DNA of 64,000 nt from Tunicatimonas sp964551335 (GCA_964551335.1 CAZKCO010000013.1:62001-126000), one strand, 5' to 3'. Shown: positions 1 to 8,459, counted from the stretch's first letter. Numbers and translations: made by a program. Notes: a model not told the origin generated them from the letters alone.

Positions 1-2
1 AC

Positions 3-206
3 ACTCAGGATCTGGATACCCTGGCGGATCTGATACAAAACCAAAAGGTGAAAGCGCACCTGGAAAAGACCTACCCCCACCAGCAGATTCCCGAAGCCAT
101 CGGCTACATTGAAGCCATGCGCACCCGGGGGAAAGTGGCTATGGTGTGGGAGGATGCGGAAAAAGTTAAAGGAGTGAATCAGGCAGCGAAGAGTGAAGCT
201 CGCTGA
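3..206 (+). CDS. Zinc-type alcohol dehydrogenase-like protein, C-terminal fragment (partial)
   Basis: This is the last 67 codons of a gene that begins before the window; the open frame runs from base 3 to the TGA at 204-206. The translated end has the pattern LADLIQNQKVKAHLEKTYP, then IPEAIGYIEAMRTRGKVAMVW. That is the usual C-terminal end of medium-chain (quinone oxidoreductase/zinc alcohol dehydrogenase-like) NAD(P)H-dependent reductases: the final helix that packs on the cofactor domain, then the last beta strand. A short polar tail follows. The catalytic and cofactor motifs lie outside the window, so substrate and metal content cannot be judged. Family assignment is by pattern only. Confidence 0.65.
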   Translation, partial: TQDLDTLADLIQNQKVKAHLEKTYPHQQIPEAIGYIEAMRTRGKVAMVWEDAEKVKGVNQAAKSEAR

Positions 207-290
207 AATTGCTTTCTTAGGAGACTGCTCTCTTCAGTGATATATAATAGCTAACGCAACGCGAAACAAGCAGAAGAAAGGCGAAATCCG

Positions 291-298
291 TATCTTTA
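291..298 (+). promoter_or_regulatory. Possible -7 promoter box (TATCTTTA)
   Basis: The octamer TATCTTTA lies 28 bases before the ATG of the alpha/beta hydrolase at 326. It resembles the Bacteroidota sigma-A -7 box (TAnnTTTG) except at the last base. The same octamer occurs at 2041-2048, just before the Fic/Doc toxin-antitoxin genes. No convincing -33 TTG box is visible at the expected spacing, so this is weak evidence. Confidence 0.3.
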
Positions 299-325
299 GG
301 GTAAGCTGATAGCAAACGAGCTAAA

Positions 326-1210
326 ATGAAGTACCCAACTTGGTTAAACAGACAAGAATATCCGTTTGAAACCAAATTCGCTGAATTGAAAGTTGGGAAG
401 ATGAATTACGTGGATGAGGGAAGCGGTGCGCCCATTATTTTTTTGCACGGAAACCCAAGTTGGTCGTTTGACTACCGAAACGTGATTAAAAACCTCAGCA
501 ACAAGTACCGGTGTATCGCCAATGATCATATTGGATTTGGATTATCTGACAAGCCGAGAGACTGGGATTATTTGCCCGAAAGTCATGCAAAAAATTTTGA
601 GGAATTTGTAGACCAATTGAATGTAGACAATTTTACTATTGTAGTGAACGACTGGGGCGGCCCAATAGGGTTAGCCTACGCCATAAAGTATCCGGAGAAG
701 ATAAATGCAATCGTGATAGCCAACACCTGGATGTGGCCGGTAAACGGTGATTTTCATTTTGAAGCCTTTAGTAAAATAATGGGTGGGCCGATTGGTAAAT
801 ATTTATCAGGAAACTATAATTTTTTTGCCCGAGTAATCGGAAAACTGGTATTTGGTGACAGGAATCCGACCCCCGAAATTTTCAAGCATTACTATTCTCA
901 CTTACCCAGTAAAGAAGACAGAAAAGGAACCTGGGTTTTCCCCCGACATATCACCGGGTCAAAGGAGTGGCTAGCCGGATTATGGCGGCAGAAAGATAAA
1001 ATATCAAAGAAGCCGGCACTAGGTTTATGGGGAATGAAAGATATTGCCTTCAGAGAAAAAGAGTTAATAAAGTGGAAAGAAGTTTTCGAAGATTTGAAAA
1101 TCGTGAAACTCGAAAAAGCGGGACATTTCCCTCAGGAGGAAGATCCTGATCGGTATAGTCAAGAATTGGAGGAGTTTATAAGAACCAACGTTACCCCCAA
1201 CTCTGCATAG
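326..1210 (+). CDS. Alpha/beta-fold hydrolase, haloalkane dehalogenase-like
   Basis: A 294-residue cytosolic alpha/beta hydrolase with no signal peptide. The oxyanion motif HGNPSWS (residues 41-47) and nucleophile elbow VVNDWGGP (106-113) put Asp109 where most esterases have Ser, followed by Trp110. This Asp-Trp pair, with Asn43 after the HG, is the active-site pattern of haloalkane dehalogenases, which use Asp as nucleophile and Trp/Asn to hold the halide. The catalytic His is His267 in KAGHFPQEEDP. The length is normal for the family (about 290-310). Many proteins with this pattern have no proven dehalogenase activity, so a related C-X or ester hydrolase remains possible. It stands alone, with a candidate promoter box 28 bases upstream. 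Confidence 0.75.
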   Translation: MKYPTWLNRQEYPFETKFAELKVGKMNYVDEGSGAPIIFLHGNPSWSFDYRNVIKNLSNKYRCIANDHIGFGLSDKPRDWDYLPESHAKNFEEFVDQLNVDNFTIVVNDWGGPIGLAYAIKYPEKINAIVIANTWMWPVNGDFHFEAFSKIMGGPIGKYLSGNYNFFARVIGKLVFGDRNPTPEIFKHYYSHLPSKEDRKGTWVFPRHITGSKEWLAGLWRQKDKISKKPALGLWGMKDIAFREKELIKWKEVFEDLKIVKLEKAGHFPQEEDPDRYSQELEEFIRTNVTPNSA

Positions 1211-1330
1211 CCCCCAAGCTCTAAGTTCGCATAAGCCTCCAGCTACCCATCCTCATTAATAAAAACAAGTATTGCGCGGGTATTTTATAAAAACTATCTT
1301 CCCCGAGTTTTTCATCTAACCCACCTAAGC

Positions 1331-1996
1331 ATGTATCGATTAAAAATAATCAGTAGTTTCTTATGCGCTCTGGCGCTCACTTTTACCGTAGTAGCCCAGG
1401 AGCAGGGGCCGGAACGCTGGGAGAACACCATTCAGAAATTTGAGCAGCAGGATGCCCAAAACCCGGTAGAACCCGGAGCCATACTGTTTACCGGAAGTTC
1501 GTCGGTGGCCATCTGGCAGGACATCTCCGATTATTTTCCCGGCACACGAATCATTAACCGGGGCTTCGGGGGTTCTCAGTTCTCCGATCTGCTTTACTAC
1601 GATGACCGGGTGATCTACCCCTACCAGCCATCCAAAGTTTTTATTTACGAAGGCGATAATGATATTGCGGCAGGTGATAGCCCCAAACAGATCATGCGGG
1701 AAGCCAAGAAGCTCCGCAAAAAGATTAAGAAGGAGCTGGGCGATACCCCGGTGGTATTTATTTCTCCCAAACCCAGTGTAGCTCGCTGGGAGATGAAAGA
1801 CACCTATGAAGACCTAAACGCCCGGCTAAAAGCCTACGCCGACAAAACCGAAAACACCGAGTTTGCCGATGTATGGACCCCGGCCCTGGATGAAAACGGT
1901 AAAGTGGTAGACCATATCTTCCGGGAAGACAATCTGCATATGAACGCCGAAGGCTATAAAATCTGGCAGAAAGTGTTAACACCCTACGTAGAGTGA
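1331..1996 (+). CDS. Secreted SGNH/GDSL-type hydrolase
   Basis: A 221-residue protein with an N-terminal signal peptide (hydrophobic to about residue 20, likely cut near VVAQ-EQ), so probably periplasmic. All four SGNH blocks are visible: block I FTGSSS (Ser56/57, nucleophile), block II NRGFGGS (Gly near 80), block III EGDND (Asn110) and block V with Asp200-x-x-His203 in DNLHMNAEGY. The fold is used for deacetylation or lipolysis of ester substrates, including acetylated sugars and platelet-activating-factor-type lipids. The TGSSS and GDND forms are common in exported Bacteroidota members. No carbohydrate-active neighbour reveals the substrate. Confidence 0.85.
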   Translation: MYRLKIISSFLCALALTFTVVAQEQGPERWENTIQKFEQQDAQNPVEPGAILFTGSSSVAIWQDISDYFPGTRIINRGFGGSQFSDLLYYDDRVIYPYQPSKVFIYEGDNDIAAGDSPKQIMREAKKLRKKIKKELGDTPVVFISPKPSVARWEMKDTYEDLNARLKAYADKTENTEFADVWTPALDENGKVVDHIFREDNLHMNAEGYKIWQKVLTPYVE

Positions 1997-2058
1997 TTCA
2001 CTTTTGCTAGCAGCTAATAATCAAAATGACTGTTAATTCGTATCTTTAATAAAGCTTA

Positions 2059-2259
2059 ATGCGAAAGAATATGGATAAAGCAGATGTTAAGACCGAAATA
2101 CATAAGGTGGTAGATATGTTACCTGATGAATTATCGGATGAAGTACTGAACTATCTGAAAAACATTCTTGACAAGTCTTCCCACGACGTGAAGTTGTCCA
2201 GCAACTTATCTAAGATACTGACCGAAGACAAAGAACTCCTCAATAGGCTCGCTCAGTGA
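2059..2259 (+). CDS. Putative antitoxin of the Fic/Doc toxin module
   Basis: A small, charged 66-residue protein overlapping the following Doc-like toxin by four bases (GTGA), the tight coupling typical of an antitoxin-toxin operon. The start VDMLPDELSDEVLNYLKNIL resembles DUF2281-like or coiled antitoxin N-termini, not the Phd/YefM fold that usually pairs with Doc. The predicted DNA-binding end is not obvious. A second in-frame ATG lies four codons in (2071), and the TATCTTTA box at 2041-2048 is so close that the inner start may be the real one. The antitoxin role is inferred from position, size and overlap. Confidence 0.6.
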   Translation: MRKNMDKADVKTEIHKVVDMLPDELSDEVLNYLKNILDKSSHDVKLSSNLSKILTEDKELLNRLAQ

Positions 2260-2633
2260 TCAGCTTAGATGAAGTCATCAGGATTCATGAAATATTGATC
2301 GATCAGTTTGGCGGATCTAAAGGAATTAGAGATCAGGCACTTTTAGAGTCCGCCGTCCAACGCCCCTTCCAGACTTTTGACCAGAAACTACTATACCCAT
2401 CGGTGGTAGAACAAGCCGCCGCGTTGGCCGAAAGCTTGATTGCCAACCATCCGTTTCAGGATGGAAATAAACGCACCGGATATACCATCATGAGACTGCA
2501 CCTGTTAATGAATCAACTAGATATAGAAGCCTCTGAAGATGAGAAGTACGATTTCGTTATTCAAATTGCTTCCGGAAAATCATCCTTTGAGGAGATTAAG
2601 CGCTGGATATATAATAAATTGAAAAGTGATTAA
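2256..2633 (+). CDS. doc: Fic/Doc family toxin (death-on-curing type)
   Basis: A 125-residue single-domain Fic-fold protein. The active-site signature HPFQDGNKRTG (residues 65-75) matches HxFx(D/E)GNKR, with His65 as general base. In phage P1, Doc uses this fold to phosphorylate elongation factor Tu and stop translation; Asp at position 69 is usual for Doc. The rest of the chain (VIRIHEILIDQFGGS, LLESAVQRPF) matches the Doc subfamily, as does the length. It starts at GTG and overlaps the preceding small gene by four bases, so the two are almost surely co-translated. No inhibitory (S/T)xxxE(G/N) helix is obvious in the toxin itself, so control should come from the partner. Confidence 0.85.
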   Translation: MISLDEVIRIHEILIDQFGGSKGIRDQALLESAVQRPFQTFDQKLLYPSVVEQAAALAESLIANHPFQDGNKRTGYTIMRLHLLMNQLDIEASEDEKYDFVIQIASGKSSFEEIKRWIYNKLKSD

Positions 2634-2686
2634 GTGAGGCTGTGTTTCATGCGCCTATCCTTAGTAATCAATAAAAACAGCAACCA

Positions 2687-3280
2687 ATGAGGCAAATGCA
2701 ATGGTTTAATGAACCCGAACAGTGGAGCGTTAGCGATGAGCAGTCGCTGTCGATGTACGTAACCCCCCGAACCGACTACTGGCGTATCACCCACTACGGC
2801 TTTACGGTAGACGACGGTCCGTTTTACTACTGCCAGTTGGGCGGGGAGTTTGAGGCCACGGTAAAAATAACCGGCGAATACCAAACCCGCTACGACCAGA
2901 TGGGCCTGATGATCAGGATAGATGAATGCAATTGGATTAAGACCGGCGTGGAGTACGTGAACGAGAAAATAAACCTGAGTGCGGTAGTCACCCGGGAGCA
3001 GAGCGACTGGAGTGTGGTAGAGCTGGAGCAGGCGCCCGAATCGGTCTGGCTCAAGGTAATCAGGAGATTGGACTACGTAGAAATAAACTATTCACTAGAC
3101 AATGCTACGTTTACCCTGCTACGCTTAGCCTACTTCCCCGCTAATACGCCCGTGATGGTCGGCATGACCGCCGCTTCCCCCGACGGTGATGGGTTTCCGG
3201 CGCTATTTGAAGACTTCCGGATCAAACACCTTCCCGATCTGCAACGGGAGCAGTGGCTGGAGAGAAACAAAGTGATCTAA
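2687..3280 (+). CDS. DUF1349 domain protein (concanavalin A-like fold)
   Basis: A 197-residue protein without signal peptide, matching DUF1349, often labelled 'regulation of enolase protein 1'. Supporting stretches are TDYWRITHYGFTVDDGPFYY, FEATVKITGEYQTRYDQMGL, IKTGVEYVN and SAVVTREQSDWS, which follow the beta-sandwich pattern of the family. Its biochemical role is unknown; the fold suggests carbohydrate binding. The length is standard. It lies between a toxin-antitoxin pair and a pseudouridine synthase with no functional link visible. Confidence 0.8.
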   Translation: MRQMQWFNEPEQWSVSDEQSLSMYVTPRTDYWRITHYGFTVDDGPFYYCQLGGEFEATVKITGEYQTRYDQMGLMIRIDECNWIKTGVEYVNEKINLSAVVTREQSDWSVVELEQAPESVWLKVIRRLDYVEINYSLDNATFTLLRLAYFPANTPVMVGMTAASPDGDGFPALFEDFRIKHLPDLQREQWLERNKVI

Positions 3281-3305
3281 AAAATTACGAACCACTATCG
3301 TCCTA

Positions 3306-3893
3306 ATGAGTAGGCACCATCACTTTATTATTCACAAGCCATTCGGGTACTTATCGCAATTTATTAACAACCAGAACCGACGAAGAAACAAGAAGCTGCT
3401 GGGCGAGCTACATGAATTTCCGGAAGGGACGATGGCGATTGGTCGATTAGACGAGGACTCGGAAGGCTTGTTGTTGCTCACTACCGACGGTAAGGTGAGC
3501 ATGCAGGTACGCAGCAAAAAAGTGGAGAAGGAATACCACGTGCAGGTGGATGGCGAGATTACCGACGAAGCCATCACGCAACTACAGCAAGGAGTGGGGA
3601 TCGCTACCCGCGGCAAAACGTACCGAACCTTACCGGCTAAAGCCGCCCGTCTCAATCCACCTCCTAACTACCGGCCCCGTAGCAAAAGAATCAGAGACGA
3701 GAGGCACGGCCCTACTAGTTGGCTAACTATCACCATCACCGAGGGAAAATTCCGGCAGGTGCGTAAGATGACCGCGGCCGTAGGCTTCCCCACCCTCCGG
3801 TTAATCCGGGTACGGATTGGGCATATCTGGCTCAACGAATTGCTTCCGGGAGAGGTAATGGAAGTAAACGATTTTAAGTTTGCTGATGAATAA
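3306..3893 (+). CDS. 23S rRNA pseudouridine synthase, RluE-like
   Basis: A 195-residue RsuA/RluB/E/F-family pseudouridine synthase. The catalytic Asp is Asp49 in the invariant motif GRLDEDSEGLLLLT (residues 46-59). FIIHKPFGYLSQF at the N-terminus and RQVRKMTAAVGFPTLRLIRVRIG near the end are the other family signatures. It lacks the N-terminal S4 RNA-binding domain of RsuA and RluB, as RluE does; E. coli RluE modifies U2457 of 23S rRNA. The start is a good ATG, 25 bases after the preceding gene. RluE is the closest type by architecture, but the exact target cannot be proved from sequence alone. Confidence 0.85.
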   Translation: MSRHHHFIIHKPFGYLSQFINNQNRRRNKKLLGELHEFPEGTMAIGRLDEDSEGLLLLTTDGKVSMQVRSKKVEKEYHVQVDGEITDEAITQLQQGVGIATRGKTYRTLPAKAARLNPPPNYRPRSKRIRDERHGPTSWLTITITEGKFRQVRKMTAAVGFPTLRLIRVRIGHIWLNELLPGEVMEVNDFKFADE

Positions 3894-4000
3894 GTAGTTT
3901 GCGAAGTGGTTAGCGGATAGAATTCTCCGGAAAATTCTTCTCAGAAGTTTTTATGCGTAAATTGGCTAGTTACTACAGCAGAAAACGTTAATCAGCAACC

Positions 4001-4921
4001 ATGACGAAAAGCAACCTCCCCCTACTACGAAGAAGAACGTTTATCACTCACCTCGGAAAAGCGGCCGGGGCTAGCGTGCTTCTTTTCTCACCCCTGATTA
4101 GTTTGGCACACCAACCGCGTACCGGTAGCGCTCCGGTAACAGTGGGCGATATTATGGATATGTTTATTGCCGAAGTGGAGGGGGCTCCCTTTGATAGTAC
4201 CGTAGATACACTGAAGGCGGGCAGTCGGGACACGGAAGTGACCGGCATCGTCACCAGTATGTTCGCTACGTTGGACGTGATTCAGCAGGCCATTGATAAG
4301 CAAGCCAATTTTATCATCGTGCACGAGCCCACCTACTACAACCACCTGGACGAAACGGAATGGCTGGCAAACGACGAGGTGTATCGGTATAAATCAGATT
4401 TGCTGAAGGAGCACGGGATAGCGGTCTGGAGAAACCATGATTACATCCATACGTACTTCCCCGATGGAGTGCAAACCGGGGTGGTGGAAAAACTGGGTTG
4501 GGAAGATTACTATAATCCTAAAGAACGCCACCAATTTGAGATTCCGGCTACCACTCTGAAGTCGCTCATCGACCATATGAAAGCAAGCCTGGGCATCTCC
4601 ACTGTCCGCTACATTGGCGACCTGTCGCAAACCTGTGAAAGCGTATTACTCATGCCCGGCGCCTGGGGCGGAAAGAGGCAGATTGAACTGACGAGCCAGG
4701 TGCAGCCCGACGTGCTGGTCTGCGGTGAGATATCCGAGTGGGAAACCGCCGAATACGTGCGCGACGCCCGGATTAAGGGTCAGGACTTATCATTAATTGT
4801 ACTAGGCCACATAGACAGCGAGGAACCGGGTTCAGCCTATATGGCCGAGTGGCTCGAAGAAAAACTGCCGGGCATCAATGTATTTCACGTTCCGGCCAGA
4901 AACCCTTTGTCGTTTTACTAA
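4001..4921 (+). CDS. Exported Nif3-like dinuclear metal-centre protein
   Basis: A 306-residue NIF3-family protein. Metal-ligand clusters visible are HEPTYY (His108, Glu109), HDYIH (His146 to His150) and, near the end, GHIDSEEPG (His270, Glu274), matching the two-metal site of the family. The N-terminus (RRRTFITHLGKAAGASVLLFSPLISLAHQ split around residues 10-38) has a twin-arginine-type motif and a hydrophobic core, so the protein is probably exported by Tat. Most NIF3 proteins are cytosolic, so an exported form is unusual. The family function is debated (GTP cyclohydrolase-like homologues, metal-dependent hydrolase). Confidence 0.8.
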   Translation: MTKSNLPLLRRRTFITHLGKAAGASVLLFSPLISLAHQPRTGSAPVTVGDIMDMFIAEVEGAPFDSTVDTLKAGSRDTEVTGIVTSMFATLDVIQQAIDKQANFIIVHEPTYYNHLDETEWLANDEVYRYKSDLLKEHGIAVWRNHDYIHTYFPDGVQTGVVEKLGWEDYYNPKERHQFEIPATTLKSLIDHMKASLGISTVRYIGDLSQTCESVLLMPGAWGGKRQIELTSQVQPDVLVCGEISEWETAEYVRDARIKGQDLSLIVLGHIDSEEPGSAYMAEWLEEKLPGINVFHVPARNPLSFY

Positions 4922-5043
4922 GGGAATGAAAGCTTCCCGACTAGAGAAAGCCTGTTTCTGTTGATCGGGATACATGGAATATCCGTCTCACACTCATACG
5001 GAACGAATACATAGTCTAGTCCGATCATTTGACAGTGATTACA

Positions 5044-5670
5044 ATGAAGGTGCCCGCACTATACAAGAAATTTCATCTGGATAAGGATTATACCTCCATT
5101 GGGCTTTTCCGGGAGCTGAACAAGAAGTTCACGATACATAAAGTTTTCTACCCCGGTTGCTACGTCCACATTACCCCTTCGCTGATATTCCCCGAGGTAA
5201 CCTACGCCGACTCATTCAGAAATACCTACAAGTTCTTTGAAGATGCTGATTCTTTAGATTTCATCAAAGAAAACAAAGAGTACCCGGAAGCACCCGTCGT
5301 TCGATTTTATCAGCAGGACTACCGCCAACCTTTTACCGAACTGACCGACGAATTTGATCTGCTGATTTCGCAGTACGCCGGGTTTGTGGGTCATGCCGCC
5401 AAGCCCTATCTAAAGAAAGGCGGAATACTGGTCGGCAACAACTCCCACGGCGATGCCTCTATGGCATCGTTAGATCCTGACTATAAGCTGGTGGCCGTGT
5501 ATCAACAAAAAACAGATGATTTATACCGCATTTCCGATAACAACTTAACCGATTATTTACAACCCAAAAGCGGTAAGCAACCCACCCGAGAGCAATTAAC
5601 CCGAACGATGCGAGGGATGGCCTATACCAAGAGCCCTACCGGATATATCTTTGAAAAGAGCGGCCAATGA
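5044..5670 (+). CDS. Hypothetical protein, degenerate Rossmann/methyltransferase-like
   Basis: About 208 residues from the ATG at 5044; a TTG five codons upstream (5029) is open but less likely. I do not recognise a named family. The order of elements resembles a class I methyltransferase with a worn cofactor site: VFYPGCYVH in the place of motif I, VTYADSFRN (acidic strand end) like motif II, FDLLISQYAGFVG like motif IV, and YLKKGGILVGNNSHGD like the strand-turn after it. The usual GxGxG is missing. No signal peptide. It could bind another nucleotide or be catalytically inert. Confidence 0.55.
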   Translation: MKVPALYKKFHLDKDYTSIGLFRELNKKFTIHKVFYPGCYVHITPSLIFPEVTYADSFRNTYKFFEDADSLDFIKENKEYPEAPVVRFYQQDYRQPFTELTDEFDLLISQYAGFVGHAAKPYLKKGGILVGNNSHGDASMASLDPDYKLVAVYQQKTDDLYRISDNNLTDYLQPKSGKQPTREQLTRTMRGMAYTKSPTGYIFEKSGQ

Positions 5671-5720
5671 AGAGGAAAACTTTTCGTAAATTAGGTTACG
5701 GTACCGGATAGGAAAATAGC

Positions 5721-6020
5721 TTTGAAATTCCCCTGCTAATGGTAGTGTTCTGCAAGGTCACTACCATTTGCTAATGAGAAAGAGGAACTTAGTTCCGGTT
5801 TTCTGAGCATAGATAAGCGTTTTGGCATTAATCACGAAGGTAAAGTACTGTTTATCAAAACGTGCAGTTCAATGCATGCATGCCGGGACTACGCGTCGCG
5901 GACTAAGTCCCTCTATCTCAAAAAAAAAATTTGCGGAATGCCCCGTGTCCACGGCGACCGACGCTCGGTGGACCCAGCAGTGTCCCTACGGAACACTACC
6001 AATAGCGGGGGAGTACCAAA
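5721..6020. repeat. 300-bp element bounded by imperfect inverted repeats (MITE- or REP-like)
   Basis: This fills most of the gene-free interval 5671-6147. The left arm 5721-5762 and right arm 5979-6020 are inverted copies matching at about 33 of 42 positions; both contain the core GGTAGTGTTC. Each arm can also fold on itself (for example AATGGTAGTG at 5738-5747 with CACTACCATT at 5759-5768). Inside are two more hairpins, GGGACT/AGTCCC at 5885-5911 and GTCCAC/GTGGAC at 5947-5973, and a run of ten A. There is no credible reading frame, no T-run and no match to tmRNA, SRP or RNase P motifs. It fits a non-autonomous mobile element or a structured RNA; I cannot choose between them. Confidence 0.5.
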
Positions 6021-6147
6021 AAGTAACTTGGCCTATCCTTGCCGGATTTATTCCGACCTGGTGAGGTTCGGCATCTTCTTCTTACTATGCGGGAGACCCC
6101 ACGTGGCGGCCACCGGAATTCGCGTTGCTCATCCGGGGAGGCGTGCT

Positions 6148-7665
6148 TTACTGCTTGTTCACTATATAAATCTTCTCAGTAGTCCGCTCTCTAAACTCTT
6201 CGGCCTGCTGAAAGATGTGTTCTTTGCGTTCCTGATCCATGCGGTCGAGGGTGGCAATCATCATGGACATGCGTTGGTTTTCGGCAAATACGTCGCGGTG
6301 GCGGTCAATGAAACTCCAGTAGAGACCGTCTACCGGGTCGGGCCACTTTTTACTCTTGCGGTAGTCGCTCATTTTGCTGATGTAGTTGGCTCCGCCAATG
6401 TAGGGTTTGGTGGCAAAGGTGCCGCCGTCGGCAAACTGGCTCATACCGTACACGTTGGGTTCCATCACCCAATCGGATGAGTCTACAAACATCTCCATAA
6501 ACCACTTGTACACCTCGTCGGGGTGCACTTCGGCCAGCAGCATCATATTGCCTAGTATCATCAGCCGCTCAATGTGGTGGGTATAGCCGTGCTTGGCTAC
6601 CCGTTTAATGCTATCGTCCAGCGGAGGGATGCCAGTGGTACCATCGTACCAGCAGTCTTTCAGTTTGCGCTGGTTATTGAAGAAGTTACCGCGTAGATCG
6701 TGGGTGTGGTACATACCGCGCATGAACTCCCGCCAGCCAATAGTCTGCCGCACAAACCCCTCTACACTGGGATAATGGACGTCATTTTCTTCGGCATACT
6801 CCAGCGCCGAATCAATTACCTCGCGAGCGGTAATCAACCCCAGATTGATGTAGGGAGAAAGCACCGAATGAAACAAAAAGTTTCGTTCTGAATCAATGGC
6901 ATCTTCGTAGGGGCCGAACTGCTCGAAGCGGTGCTCCAGAAAGTCTCTTAATCGGTACAGTGCTTGTCGTCGGGTAGTGGCCAGCCAAAAGTTGTGGGAG
7001 TCGCCGGGGTGCTGGGAAAACAGTTCATCTACTACCTGCACCACATCGTGCGTATGCTCGGTCCATTCGCTATCGGGCAGGGTTGGAATGCGAATGTCTT
7101 TCGGCAGCTTCTTGCGGTTCTCTTCGTCAAACGACCATTTTCCGTGCAGTGGTTCGTCCTGCTCGTTTATTAAAATGCCGTACTTCTTGCGCTGCCCGAT
7201 GTAGAAATACTGCATAAACGGCCGTTTGCTATCATCCAGGTACTGCTGAAAATCCTCCACCGTACTAAAGAAGCCAGGTGAGTCTACGATAGTCAGTTGC
7301 AAATCGTTCTTCTCACAAAACTGCTGCATTCGTTCGGCAAAGAACTTGTCTTCAACGGTGAACATTACGATCTCCTGAATTTTAGCGTATTTATCCAGCG
7401 TTTTTTGCAGCTTATCTTCGTAGGAAAGATGCTGGTTGTCGTACGAAAGTTTCCAGTAGTTGGTCGAATGTTTACTCTGTAGCGAATCGTGGAAAGAACG
7501 CATAGCCGACAGAAACAAGATCAGCTTATGCTTATGGTAGCGAAAGTGGGTACACAGGCCCGCATCCTCTGCCATAAAGAAGAGCGTTCGTTTATCCGGT
7601 TTTAGCGCTTTCAGATCAGGAAACAGGCAATTGCCCAAAATTACCGCCAGTCGTTGGTAGGCCAT
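6148..7665 (-). CDS. Cryptochrome/photolyase, bacterial (6-4)-type family without Fe-S cysteines
   Basis: A 505-residue flavoprotein of the deoxyribodipyrimidine-photolyase-related family that includes Agrobacterium PhrB, repairing (6-4) photoproducts with FAD. Recognisable stretches are VILGNCLFPDL at the N-terminus, GWREFMRGMY (310-319), HHIERLMILGN with His363-His364, and NVYGMSQFADGG (404-415). In PhrB-type enzymes four cysteines bind a [4Fe-4S] cluster; one lies just before the region equivalent to 343-351 and three after SDY. Here these positions read TTGIPPLDD (343-351) and SDYRKSKKWPDPVDGLYW (433-450): no cysteines, and the loop is shortened. The protein should therefore bind FAD but no cluster. 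It diverges from dps across a 236-bp AT-rich gap. Confidence 0.85.
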   Translation of the reverse strand: MAYQRLAVILGNCLFPDLKALKPDKRTLFFMAEDAGLCTHFRYHKHKLILFLSAMRSFHDSLQSKHSTNYWKLSYDNQHLSYEDKLQKTLDKYAKIQEIVMFTVEDKFFAERMQQFCEKNDLQLTIVDSPGFFSTVEDFQQYLDDSKRPFMQYFYIGQRKKYGILINEQDEPLHGKWSFDEENRKKLPKDIRIPTLPDSEWTEHTHDVVQVVDELFSQHPGDSHNFWLATTRRQALYRLRDFLEHRFEQFGPYEDAIDSERNFLFHSVLSPYINLGLITAREVIDSALEYAEENDVHYPSVEGFVRQTIGWREFMRGMYHTHDLRGNFFNNQRKLKDCWYDGTTGIPPLDDSIKRVAKHGYTHHIERLMILGNMMLLAEVHPDEVYKWFMEMFVDSSDWVMEPNVYGMSQFADGGTFATKPYIGGANYISKMSDYRKSKKWPDPVDGLYWSFIDRHRDVFAENQRMSMMIATLDRMDQERKEHIFQQAEEFRERTTEKIYIVNKQ

Positions 7666-7901
7666 AAAAAGGTGTTAGTGTTAAGGTATTATTTTGCGTA
7701 GTGGCAGGGTGCTGTATTCAGACTTTAGATTCAGTTTAGTATACTCTGAATTGTAATACTGAAACACTGTAATACCTACCTAATGTTTAGAGTCAATCTA
7801 AATCGAGATTTGCCCCGTTTTCGGTAAACTTTTTGGGTTCAGACAGGTTATATAGATGTAAATAAGAACTAATTTTTTTGAATTAAAACGATAAAATTTT
7901 T

Positions 7902-8459
7902 ATGGATATTTTAAGAGATCAAAAAGAATACGAAGGCAATCCGGTAGGGTTAGATAAAGAGGTAGCTTTAGAGATAGCTGAGCACCTTGATCGCCATTTG
8001 GCTTCTTTCATTACAATATATCATCAGTATCATAAGCATCACTGGATGGTGGAAGGACCTCAGTTCCGGGATTTACACCACTTCTTTGAAGAAAACTACA
8101 ACCAAATTCACGAAGGCTACGATGCCATTGCCGAGCGTTTGACCGTGATGGGCGTAGCTCCTACCTGCCATCCGGCTAACATCGCGAAGCTAGCGTATAT
8201 TGAGCATGAGCCAGAAGGAGTATTCCGCATTCGGGAAAGCCTGGAACACGACATGGAAGCCGAGAAAACAATTGCCATTGAGCTGCGCGCTTCTATCAAA
8301 AAGGCATTTGAATTGGGCGATTACGCTACCAAAAACTTACTAGAGGATCAGTTATTTAAAACCGAAGATCGGGCCCATCATATTGAGCATTTCTTGGGCG
8401 ATGATTCTTTAGCCGTAGGATTCTTACACACTGAGAAAGAAGCCGAGCCGGCGGAATAA
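7902..8459 (+). CDS. dps: Dps-family DNA-protecting ferritin
   Basis: A 185-residue four-helix Dps protein. The intersubunit ferroxidase ligands can be placed by spacing: His47, His59, Glu63, Asp74 and Glu78 (HWMVEGPQFRDLHHFFEE, then EGYDAIAERL), matching the H-H-D-D-E set of E. coli Dps with Glu for one Asp. It oxidises ferrous iron with hydrogen peroxide and stores it in a 12-mer, protecting DNA. The N-terminal tail has few Lys/Arg, so direct DNA binding is uncertain. A strong intrinsic terminator follows. The AT-rich leader and the divergent photolyase fit a stress-response setting, which is inference. Confidence 0.92.
   Translation: MDILRDQKEYEGNPVGLDKEVALEIAEHLDRHLASFITIYHQYHKHHWMVEGPQFRDLHHFFEENYNQIHEGYDAIAERLTVMGVAPTCHPANIAKLAYIEHEPEGVFRIRESLEHDMEAEKTIAIELRASIKKAFELGDYATKNLLEDQLFKTEDRAHHIEHFLGDDSLAVGFLHTEKEAEPAE

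Noticed and set aside
5738..5768. Hairpin AATGGTAGTG/CACTACCATT as a terminator for the preceding gene
   Set aside because: No T-run follows and the hairpin is part of one arm of the larger inverted repeat.
5872..6480. A 202-codon frame across the inverted-repeat element into the photolyase
   Set aside because: It has no family match, overlaps the photolyase in antisense and crosses hairpins; it is a chance frame.
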